From Symsagittifera roscoffensis (lineage: Eukaryota; Xenacoelomorpha; Acoela; Convolutidae), in contig NC_087063.1 in NCBI RefSeq assembly GCF_963678635.1, positions 45,920,101 to 45,984,100 on the forward strand: DNA of 64,000 nt, given 5' to 3'. The position numbers were made by a program, and so were the translations under genes. The notes under the pieces were generated by a model. The model was not told the origin of the DNA, did not search any database, and worked only from the letters and a program-made list of their open reading frames with translations. This document shows, one piece after another, positions 10,601 to 22,600 of this stretch; within the stretch, counting starts at the first letter, position 1, and each line of letters begins with the position of its first letter.

Positions 10601-13600
10601 AAATTCATGGTGTTTTTAACAAACTTATATGTAACGAAAACTGTGGCATGGCGTTGCCAATACTGAAAAAGTTTAACTCTTTTTTGGTTTCTTTTGTAAC
10701 AAGTGTCAGACACTTCATGAAATAAAAACAAGACAGCGGGGCGGATTCAGTTTTGACATTCAAGCCATTTTATCCAACCGTAGTCAACGTGTGTTGCATT
10801 TGTGTTTTTGTCAACAACTAAGTTGAATTAGTCAGTGCTTGAGAGCTTTACTTGGTTCAAGCTTTTGCTTTTTCCATGTCTAGTACAAATGGCAATAACT
10901 GGACTGTAATTACCAGAAGAATGGGAAGATTGTTAAGGGGCAGGTGAAAGTTTGAAGTCATAAATAATCGACTCCTTTCCTTGATCCTAAATCGACCCGA
11001 AGCGCCTTGTATATATAGCAACCAAATTCAGTCGTTTTCTCTTGATTAATTTATAAATAGCCATGTTCAATTTTTCTTCAATTTAATGGAAACTTGGACG
11101 TTTGAAACTAAAATTGAAATGCGTTATTTCGATGCAGCATATTCATTAAAAAAACTCAATTAATTGTCCATAGGTCAAGTAGCAAAAATTAAGTTGAACA
11201 TTCGGATACAAGACACAAATGTTGCAAAAAAAATGTTTCTGTTCGTACCCCATTTATTATATGTACGATAGCAAGTTGTTGCAACCTGGTATTTTTTTCC
11301 CGTGAAAAATTTTGTTCTCAGATTTGAGCACGCGACGTCATTTTTTCTGTACACGTGCACCTTATTGTTCCGACTTTCATAACGAAAGTAACGGAATATT
11401 TGTGCTCGGGTGGGCTTTTTCTTTAGACAAATTTCGACTTTTTAACTAACCATTTTTGACGGATTTTTTTTACATCAGCCGAAAGCATTGTTCAGCCGAA
11501 AGCATTGTTTTTTACATCAGCCGAAAGCATTGTTTTTTACATCAGCCGAAAGCATTGTTTTTTACATCAGCCGAAAGCATTGTGGCCGAAAGCCGAAAGC
11601 ATCTTGAGATTTTTCACGTGTGATCATTTTTCAAAAGTTATTAGGGTTTAAAGATTGACATTGTGGCCAATTTGGGAAAATCAACTCGCGATATATTTCG
11701 CGCTGTTAACGTGTAAGCGGAGATTTAATTCCTCGTAGAAATCGTTTCAAATTGGTTGAAACAGGCTATTTGTCATAAATTCTATGTTACGAGTAGCGAA
11801 ATCCACCACTTTGTACTTTATATGGCGTGTGGGGGATGATGTGAGAAAAACTCAAAATTTACGTAATTTTTTTTTTCGTTTTTTTTTGTTGAAAAATTCA
11901 TCATTTTTTATTTTTTAAAAGCGAATACTGCTTCATAGACCTAAAAAGACAGTCGTAGCATTCAGGGCTTTGCCCTGATACGAGCAGTCTTGTTGTTTTT
12001 GTTCAACAGTCTATTAATTAATTCCACTGTGGGTAAGTTTTTATAATACATAATACGGTATACGATAAGTTATACAAAAAATCCGGTACACAATATAAAA
12101 GTATACGATTGTGCGAGGGATCAGATTTATACGACAAGTTATAGAATTACACGAAAGCGATAATTGGCGAGTCACTTTTTTTTATGAAACAAGCATTTTT
12201 TTTGAGTACTGCAAGTTTGCCTGATATTAAGGGCGGCTCAAGTCCATAAAGTGTTTTCGGAGAGACAAAAAATATAATCGAGCTGCAAACACAGTCTAAA
12301 AAGCATTGAGCAGTTGCTGTAATTGAGTTAGGGTTTTGATCTCAAATTATACTATTATAACGTTTTCATACGAAAGCCAAACAAGACTGCTCGTATCAGG
12401 GCGAAGCCCTGAATGTTCCGACAGCCTCTTAAATTTTATGGAGCAGCAGTAATAACATAAAAAAATTAAATGAAATAAAATAAAATGAAAAATTTTTTGT
12501 TCTAAAATTTGAAAATTTTTATGAAAATCATCCCCCCACACGCCATATTAAGTACAAAAAGAGAGATTTCGTTCCTTGTAACAAATTAATTATGGCAAAA
12601 AAGCTTCGTTCAACCAATTTGGAACGATTTATAAGACGGATTAAATCTCCGCTTACGCGTTAATAGCGCGAATTATATCGCGCGTTAATTGTCCCAAATT
12701 GGTCAAAATGGCAATCTTTAAACCCTCATAACTTTACGAAAAATAATCACAGGTGAAATATCTTTTTAAATTTGAGCTCAAGACAACAATACCTTTTGAA
12801 TGATATAAAAAAACTCCGTCAAAAATGGCTAGTTAAAAAGTCGAAATTTGTCTGAAGAAAAAAAAACCCACCCCGAGCACAAATATTCCGTCACTTTCGT
12901 ATCGAAAGTCGGAACAAATATAAGTTATACAAGAGCCGATTTAAACGATTTTAAGTTACACGATTTTTTCATTATGTCAATGCACTCCTGTGGATCTCTA
13001 ATAATTTTCAATATATTTGCTGTAAAAGCTTCAAATGAAAAATGCCTCATAGCTTTTCCTTAAAAAGTTTCTTAGATATTGGTTCAATTTTGTCGGCCTA
13101 ATTTTTTTTACTGTAAACTTCATCATCATCGATTTTTTTTTTCATTGAGCAGTTTTTCGGCGAAGTTTGTCAGCTTTTATGATCAATATTTTGATAACCG
13201 TTTGGTTACATCAATTGAACAGGATTTCATTAAATAATTGTCTGCTTTTAGCTTTCATAATTATCAAAATATCTTTTCGATTGTTCAAGTTTTGTCAAAA
13301 TTTTTGAAAAATGCAGTTTTTGGCTCTTCGCCTTTGGCTTTTCTGTAGTTTTTCGAATTGAATCTGCAGCTTTTTCAGCTGCTATTGTATAGCCGGCGAA
13401 GTTTGTCAGCTTTTATGATCAATATTTTGATAACCGTTTGGTTACATCAATTGAACAGGATTTCATTAAATAATTGTCTGCTTTTAGCTTTCATAATTAT
13501 CAAAATATCTTTTCGATTGTTCAAGTTTTGTCAAAATTTTTGAAAAATGCAGTTTTTGGCTCTTCCCCTTTGGCTTTTCTGTAGTTTTTCGAATTGAATC

Positions 13601-16600
13601 TGCAGCTTTTTCAGCTGCTATTTTATAGCCGTTATTTTATCTGTTCTGAGAATATCAAATTCTGTTTTGTGAATAGTACGCGTGGTGACGAAAACCACTA
13701 TTTACTATTATGAATTTTGATTTTCGTCACCATAGAAAATATGAAAAACAGTATCTGAAAAACAGCAAAAATCTGCCTCAAAATGTTGCTTTTTCCCGAA
13801 AATCATTCATTTTCTCTAAATTTTTGTGGCTGTTATAGAAGATAAAGTCATAAATTTTTACGTTTTTTTTTAGGAAGTCAACTGTTTGTATTATAATCGG
13901 AAATTTGGTTTTGATTTTTTTGGTTTATTTTCCTGTTTATCTGAATGGATGTTATCGCAAGGGGTGCAAAACTCCGCTTCGTCACTTTTAATTGATTGCC
14001 AAGGTATAAAGGGCTTAACAGTGATGTAAATATAAAGTGCATTTGAATTTATGCTCTTTGCTGCTGATTTCTCATGGGGCTTGACTGTTGCAAAAATACA
14101 GATTCGTAGTACCTTGATTAGTTTCACCGTTCTCCGATAATAAGAAAAGTTTTTTATGGATTCACATGATGTGTTTATTACTGTGCCGGCACTCCTCCAG
14201 GAAATAAAATAAGCAAAGAAAAAGCGTATGATGAAAGAAATGGATTTATTTTTTTTTGTTTGCGCATGAACAGGAATCTCAGTTAAGAATTCATTTGTCA
14301 ATAAATTGGTTTATTATTTACAAGAAGAAAAAAATGTTGAATTATCACTATAAAAATATCCATATGTACTATTTACCTGCATACAGTCACATATTTTGCG
14401 CATGCTTCAGAATTTAATTTCAATAAACAAGAGCATTATAGTGAGCAGTGTCGAGCATGCTAAGTCGTTGCAACCATTATTCCTGGAAATGACAGTCAGG
14501 TCAATTAGCAAGCAGCATGTGGTGTTATTAAAATCAGTTCATTGAGAGTAGAATTTCCGTCAACTAGAATTATGGTTCATGCACAATCATTTCCAACTGT
14601 TGTGTTACAAGTTTCAACAATTCATAGCAGCAAATCCTTGATAATTTGGCATTAAAAAAGTTTTTTTTTGAAAGCATTAAAATGAAATATCCAATCTAAT
14701 AGAAGGTCCTTAAGTTTTCTAGATTCCTTCAACTGTTGATTTTTCATGTAAAGCAGTTACCATGTTTTTTTTTGCTAGTTGGGCTTAGCCTTTTTTATTG
14801 CTTGCGTCTAGAATGCTAATTGAACTTGAGTTTTTTTTTCTGTCAATCACTTGTTGATGTTGAAGACGGCATAGACAGGGTAGTGATCGGATATTTTGGC
14901 TACCTGTGCCTCCTCTAAATTGTATTCCTCCTCCAGATTCACTATACCCTTCCTCTCAAATGCCTCCCTAAGGGCACATGTTCAAGGTCATTCAAATAGT
15001 AAAAGTCATTTTACTAGCGATCTAATTACAAGGGAACCGAATGTAGACATGTGATATGCTTTACAAAATAAGAACTTTTTTGTGCGTGTTCAGTGAGTGC
15101 TCGTTTGGTTCAGTTGATTGCAAACTTATTGGCTGCAATTTTGACAAGATTGAATTGATTGTTGTTTTTTATTGGTGTAAGTTTTTGTTGCTCTGGTGCT
15201 AATGCTCTGAGTTTAAATATGTAACTGCATTTGCATTGCGAGATTGGGTTGGATACAGGTTTTTGTGCCTCTGTCCTGCTCTGACTGTTTTTGCTTAGGA
15301 TACATGATTATCATTTTCTATGTTGACGCAATACATGGTGATTATTTTTTAAGTTGTATGAAATGTAGATTAGTAAAAGAGAACTGATTATTTGTGCTCA
15401 GAACACTGTTCTGGCATGACTTGGCCTTGCCTCAGGGTGTCCCCAGTGTAAATGATTCTGTCGTAGGCACAATTAGTAGACTGTTTCACAGTGGTGTCCT
15501 CATTGTCTCCGATTGCCCATTTGTAGGATGTGTCCTGAACCAGACTCAACTTAGCCTTCTTTGCATTAGACAGGTAGCTGCAGTCCGCATTCAGATCCCC
15601 TAAGCATGCTAGACAGTTTTAGGCATGTTTAAATGATTAGAAGTATTGCAATTTCGGACAATTTCTAAAAGTTGTGACTTAGTATGAAACGTGTTTAACA
15701 ACAATGACTTCTAAAATAAATAGTTCGTAAATTCGTAAAATGTGGTTTTCAACATGAAAAGCAATTTTACGTATCAATAAATGAAAGAATTTTTGTTGGT
15801 TGTGTGTATTTCCCAGGGCTAGGAAAGAAGTATGGCGAAATGTGTTTTTTTCACGATTTTGAACGCTTTCGGAAAAGTTGTCTCAATGTCGAGAATAAAT
15901 GGTCTGAATTTTTCCAATTTTCTCAACTCCATTTGGATAGCTTTTAATTTGCTTCTACTGCAATTTGTACGTCATTTTATTTATAATTTCCTCTTTTTCT
16001 GCAGTTTTTATACTCAATTTAATCGCCCTCTGGTTAAAAAAAAACGGAATTAAACGTTTACCTATTGACCTTGTTTTCTCTTATTGGCTTAGTTTATTTA
16101 AAAAAGTGTAAATCAGAAAAAATTCTCGAAATTTAAAGAGGTTTAACGCGATGGATTTTTCTCTTTGAAGTTCGAAAGTTGTCCGAAAAAAAATGATTCT
16201 TTTGGCTTTCCTGGGTTCATTCAAATTTTTCCAACTGTCTGCTGGCTATGTTTATAAGTGAAGATTTTCAAGGATATAGAGGTTTTAAACTATGAATGCG
16301 ATTTTGCCAGTGTGATACCTATGATGATAATATCTTCAACGTTAAGATCCATTTTGACAGTCTCGGCCACAAGGTACAGTGCGTCTATTTCGCCGAATGT
16401 CAATTTGGAGTCTGCTTTTGCATGTAGTCCTATCATGGCGAATCTGAAGTTCTCTGCTGCCGTCTCGAATAGAGCGATGTAAGGTTCACGCTCAAAGATA
16501 TCGAGTGGGTCTGGATACGCATAACTATCGAGCAACTGAAAAACAAAAGAATTCAAATCTCTAGCCTTAAGGTTCTAATGTAAAAGAACTTCTGTAAGAT

Positions 16601-19600
16601 TTTTGAAGGCCCTGAGTTACTTCTTGGCATGCATCCGAAAGCTAACATGTATCAATTGGTTGTGTGTTAACTTACGAACCTATTCGTTCATTTATTTTTT
16701 TATCGCCTAACTGCATTTATGACGGCTGTTGGAAATTTCCAACTCTTTATTGCAGTTTGCGCACAGAAAGTGGTAAAGGTAAAAAGTTAATATTGAGAGA
16801 ATTTTGGCAGTTGAATGTTTTTATTAGCTGGCACTATAGGTTATCTTGAACTGCCTTGAAGTAGCTGGCTATCTTGAAGTGTCCTTTCGGGCAATGCTGT
16901 CAATATCAGCTGCATTAGCTTAGAAAGCCTTCATTTCCTAAAAACCGTCAAAATATCAGCAGCTAATTTGTCAGTCTATTTCAACCCAACCTCGAGTTTG
17001 TTGGATCGGTAAATGTATGCGTATTGCTCCTTGGAACTAGTCCGACCCATTCGCTCTGATAGATCCATTTCGTAGACTGGGTCTACGTCTTTGACTTGGG
17101 TGAATAGAGAGTGAATGGAACTGGCGTCTTTGTCTCTGATCTCCTGCAGAAGCATGACGTCATGTCGAAGAGCTGAACAAAGAGTCAGTGAACATGTAAT
17201 CAAGCAATCAGGGATTTGTTTCAATTCAATTTGGTATTTCTGTTTGATGCTATTGGTAGAGTTCGAGCATATATTTGTCTTTTTGCCCTCAATTCAAAGT
17301 GCTGCAAGGAATGTTCTAAATAGACTGAGAGTGAAATCATCTGAAAATCTTTTCACCGCCTTTTTTTTTCGTTTTTCCCCAGAAGCTTAAGTCTAATTTT
17401 TTGTTTCTGTTATTTAGTGTTTGAACGCCGTTTTTCAAGCGTCCATCAAACTGATTTGTCTAAGATTGAAGATATACGTTTTACAAAGAATCTCCAACCA
17501 AAAAAAACGACTGATTATTTTTCTTTGAGGATAGCTCGTCGTAAATTTATGCACTACTTGCGTAGCAACTGGTTAATTTTATTGTCCAAAGAATGAGGTA
17601 ATTTATTTTTAACGCATATCTAGGTAGCTCAAACAAAGGTCAGACAAGGCCGAGTCATGAAGCAAATTGTATCACTTTATGAATCCGAGTTGCCTTCTAA
17701 AATCTCAAATTGTTTTCTTAAAGTCCCGAAAACAGTGTTGCGATATTTTAAGAAAGAGGACTGCAATATAACTTCTGAAGTGTTAAGTTATAATGAAGTA
17801 ATCTATCTATTATATATTTCACTGCGGGCTTCACTAACTCGCCATGTTTAAGCTTTTGCAACATATTATTTTTGTGTTTAAAGAAAGAATTTTTTCACGT
17901 TTAAGCTATATTGTGTAATGTTATCTTTAATATATTTTTTTCGATTTTCAGTTTGAAAGTATTAACTTCATCAAATGTTAAATTAGCAACCCAATTATGG
18001 GATGGTGTCAGTTTTCTCCAGGGTTTGCGAATTGGGCCTCCAATTATAAATACCCGTCATTTAAATTTTCACAAAACTTTTACAAAATTTTGAAATTTCT
18101 AGCCATCTAGTTGGTTACTATGAGGGTACCTTCAGGGTTTGAGAATCTTGCCTCCAAATATGACTGCTCAGTTTTTTTAATTTTCGAGTTATGACGTTTT
18201 TTTATGAATTTCTCAAAATCTTTCAAAAAAATTAGATTAAAAAAAATTAAAAAAGTTTGAAATCTGATTTCTATGCTGAGGCGCTGTCAGGGTAATCCCA
18301 GGCATTGCCAAACATGCCACCAAATATGAATGGTCAAATGCTTTTTGCTTTTTTGTTTCCGAGATATAGCGTTTTTAAAATGATTATTCAAAAATTTTCA
18401 GAAAACTTGGATTTACAAAATTGCACAGAAGTTGAAATTCTCAACCCTGAAGTTGTGATTTGTTGGGGTACTCCCAGAGGTTGAGGTTCTTGCATCCAGT
18501 TGTGGGCGCTCAAATGCGTTAAGTTTCTGGGACATTTTTTTTTCAATATTTTGGTGGGGTGCTGACGGTGGTGTGAGGAGTCAGTGAACATGTAATCAAG
18601 CAATCAGGGATTTGTCTTCATTTCAGTTTGATATTTTGTTTGATGCTATTGGTAGAGTTTGCCCTCAACTCGAAGTGCTGCAAGGAATGTTCTAAATAGA
18701 CTGAGAGTGAAATTATCTCAAAATCTTTTCACATGCTTATTTTTCGTTTTTCCCCATTAGCTTAAGTCTAGTTCTTTTGTTTAAATTAAATGTATTTAAA
18801 CGCAGTTTCCCAAGCATCAATCAAACTGATCTGTCTGAGAATGAAGCAGTGTTGCGATATTTTAAGAAAGACGACTGCAATATGAATTCTGAAGTGTTAA
18901 GTTATAATGAAGTGGTCTTTTTGTTATTTATTTCAGTGCGGGCTTCACTATCTCGCCATGTTTGAGCTTTAGCAAAATTATTTTTGCGTGTTTAAAGAAA
19001 TAAGTTTTTCAAGTTTAAGCTATATCGTATATTGTAATGGCTGAGTTTTTTTTTCGATTTTCAGTCTGATAGTGTTTGTTTTACCAATTTTGAAATAAGC
19101 AAGTCAATAGTGGGATGCTTTCAGTTTTCTCCAGGGTCTGCGAATTTGGCCTCCAATTGTAATACCCAGATCATTTTAGAATTTTCGGAAAACTTTAAAA
19201 CTTTAGTAGAAGTTTTTGAAATTGAAATTTCGAGTCCCGTAGTGGGTGTTATGAGGGTGTTCTCAGGGTTTGAGAACCTTGCCTTCATATAAGACTGCAA
19301 AAAACTCTTGTAATAGTCGAGTTATGACGTTTCTTATGATCTTCTCAAAGTCTTTCATAAAAATCAGATTTAAAAAATTCAAAAAATTTGAAACTCTGAT
19401 CTTTATACTGAGGCGCTGTCATGTTACTCTCAGGCATTGCAAAACGTGCCACCAAGTTTGAATGCTCAAACCCTTTAAGTTTCCGAGATATGGCGTTTTT
19501 AAAATGATTTTTCAAAAATTTTCAGAAAACTTAGATCTACAAAATTTTACAGAAGTTGAAATTTCCAACCCTGAAGTTAGGATATGTCGGGGTACTCCAA

Positions 19601-22600
19601 GGGTTGCAATTCTTGCCTCGAATTGTGGCCGCTCAAATGCGTTAAGTTTCCAGGACGATATCTTTCAATCTTTTGAAAAGTAGTTTCCAAAAACTTGAAA
19701 TAATATAAAAAAATATCTACACAGTTTGAAATTCTCATCACTATGGCGGGGTGCTATCAAGGTTTTTGCAGGAAGTTCATATGTCGAATCAGAAAATGAC
19801 TGCTCAACGCATTTCACTCCCCGGCTATGATGGTTTGATGCTTTTTCAAAACTTTTCAAAAGTGTTAGATCTCATTAAAAAAATACTTTCAAAATTTGAA
19901 ATTGTCAACGCATTTAATAAATGTATGGGCTAATGAAAAAAAAGAAGTAATTTAAACATGAATCTCATTTATGAATTCAGTGATTTCGCCTATAAATTCT
20001 TTAAATATGAAAAGTCTAGTTGTATGCTAACGGCCATTTAAGGTGTTGTTTCTGAGTTGAAAATACGATCTGAAACCCGGTGGTTTTGGAGATTTGACCA
20101 TTGTATTTTTAAAAGACACTTTTAGTTGAAATTGTTTTTGAGTCAGTTTTTGAAATAAAAAGCGTTGTTGGAAGTCCACGTTGTTTGTCACGGTTGCATT
20201 CATTGTTTTTTTTTCTCTTTTTTTGTAAGCAGTTTTACGTTCATTAATCTGCCTAGAAGCACCGGAGGTGCGTTACACGCTAGCTTATTATGAATTTATA
20301 ATGAAAATAAGATGAAATGTATTGATTTAAGTGATGGGTGTTTTGAAAAACACTTAAAATTTAACGCACAAATTTATTTTTTTGCAGGCTAACTTTCGAT
20401 GTTGTTTGCGTTCAGAGTTATTAATACCAAATGGAAGGAAAATTACGCTCTTCAATACCCAAACGCAATTTGTGCGAAACAAAGTGATAAATTTTAGTTT
20501 CAGTTGTTGATTTCGCAGCGGATTGAAAAATTACCATTTGGTCTAATTATCTAAATTTTGGCTCAAAATGGGACCGATTGAACTTTTCCTAATTAAATTG
20601 ACGCAAGGTAATTATAGTTCTACTGTTACGTTTCAAAGTTTGACGAATCATTTTGTGCCATTTTGTTCGGTTTTAGTACGCGGTGAAGCTTCTATTCTCG
20701 CGTGTTCCTCTTGTTGCTAGATATCCTTAATGTCAGACATGATCAATCGAGTTGAAAGTGGGATAAAGTATCAAAAATAATTCAGAATTATAGATGAGTT
20801 CAGCTAAATAAAAGTGTTTTTTCAGTTCAGCTTAGTTAAAATTCATATTTTGGGGGTTTGACTTGTGGCTTCGTAAGTTCATTTTTCATTTTGGTTCTCT
20901 AAATTGAAGGGTTTTTAATTTTGAGAGGTCTCCTCATCAAAAATGAAAAAGTTGCTATAAATGAAACAGGTCTTTTAATTTCAAAAATGGATTTTAATTT
21001 AAGTTGTAAATTTGGGTTAAATGGAATTGATAGAGATTTTGCTTCTAATGTTTTTTCTTTTTCTTTGTGCAATGACATCTTCCCATCAGTTTTTTTGTGC
21101 CGAGATTATTATAAAGTGTTGATCTAAAGAATTTTCACTCATGTAGGTCGTGTGGTTTGTTTTTTATTACCCTTGCGATAAGCAAGGGAGTTGCAACCGG
21201 TTACTAGATTTTTTTCAACATAAAGAACTTTGTTCACAAGATGTTGCGCGCGAAAATGTGGCACATGGTTCGACTTGCTTCATAAAAAATTCAAGTTAAA
21301 TCAACTATACAGAGCATCTGGGTAAAGGTAACACAGATGCTTAAGACGACGATGGTTTGGAGTTCGAATCCGGCCGGGACCTGTTTTTAGGAAATTTACT
21401 GAATTTTCCTAACTATCGACAGCTTTTTATTTTTTGCTCAGTGCTCGTAGCAGAGAACCTTTTTGAAAGTTACCTTATAATTTTCTGAATGCCTTTTCTA
21501 AAGCCCAATTGGTAGAGGTCTAAAACCAATTGGTAGAGGTAATAGAGTTTTCAAGTGAAAAAAAGTGTTTCAATTTAAAAGAGATTTTTTGATTTTATTG
21601 TTTCGTTGTTTAATGTGAAGGGAGCTGTTGCTCATGCAACCATTATGCTCTCGATCAAAAAGCGTCATCAATTCAGAACATAGATTTTTCTTGTAAAAAA
21701 CTTGTCCAGTAAAATAACTTTTTCTGAAATCTGCACTTCCGTCAACCAGCAGAGATATTTTGAAAAAATTCGCAGTTTAAATACTCGTCCAATTCTGAAT
21801 TTTTTCTAATGTTGGTTTTAAATTTACATAGTCCGATTCCATTTGTTTTTTTTTTCGTTTATCTTTTGTTTTTTTAGCTTTATTATGTTTACTCGGCTTT
21901 ATGTGTCATTTTGATGTGCGAAACAAGTTTCTTAAGCGTGTGTTTTTTTTCAAATTTTTTTTGGGGCTTAACGAGTGTTTGCCTAAACATTGTCGGCTTT
22001 GGTACCGCTTCGTACCAATGTTGATTCGATGCTTTTGTATCTTCCATATATTGTCTTGCTTTTCGTGTTCAAAAATGAACGTTTTTTAAGACAAATTCAG
22101 ACATAGTTATGAAAACTTTGGTAAAATCTAGTTTTTGATAGTTTGTCATGCTATGTTTGTGTTGTATCGCAAGTTGTGCGAAGCACTGCTTCGCCTCTGT
22201 ATAAAATTTATGATTTTTTTCCACTAAGCGACAGTGCCGAAGTACTCCATTGATAAAATCTAAAATCTTGTTCAAGAGAACCGAAACATTGTTTTCAGAT
22301 ACGGCACTGTTGAACGCACCCGTCCAAAGTTATCGCTAAGTTAGTTTTTTTGATTTTGGAGATTTTGAATTAGATTTATTGGTCGGTAAATTATAAGCTC
22401 GTTTTTGGTATTTAAGAAGCCACAGTAGCTCATCTCAATCTATGAAAGTTTCTCTGGAAATATTGTTGATGGTGTGTTACTTACTTTGATCGATGTATAC
22501 ATGATCACCTAATGACTGACTTGAATATTTTGTATCGCCAAACACTTGCATATTGAATCCGGCAATTGATAATTTTTCAGCCGCACTAGCTATCTTACAA

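Noticed and set aside
15394-16482. Plus-strand open frames near 15.4 and 16.3 kb
   Set aside because: Antisense to DNase I exons 4 and 3.
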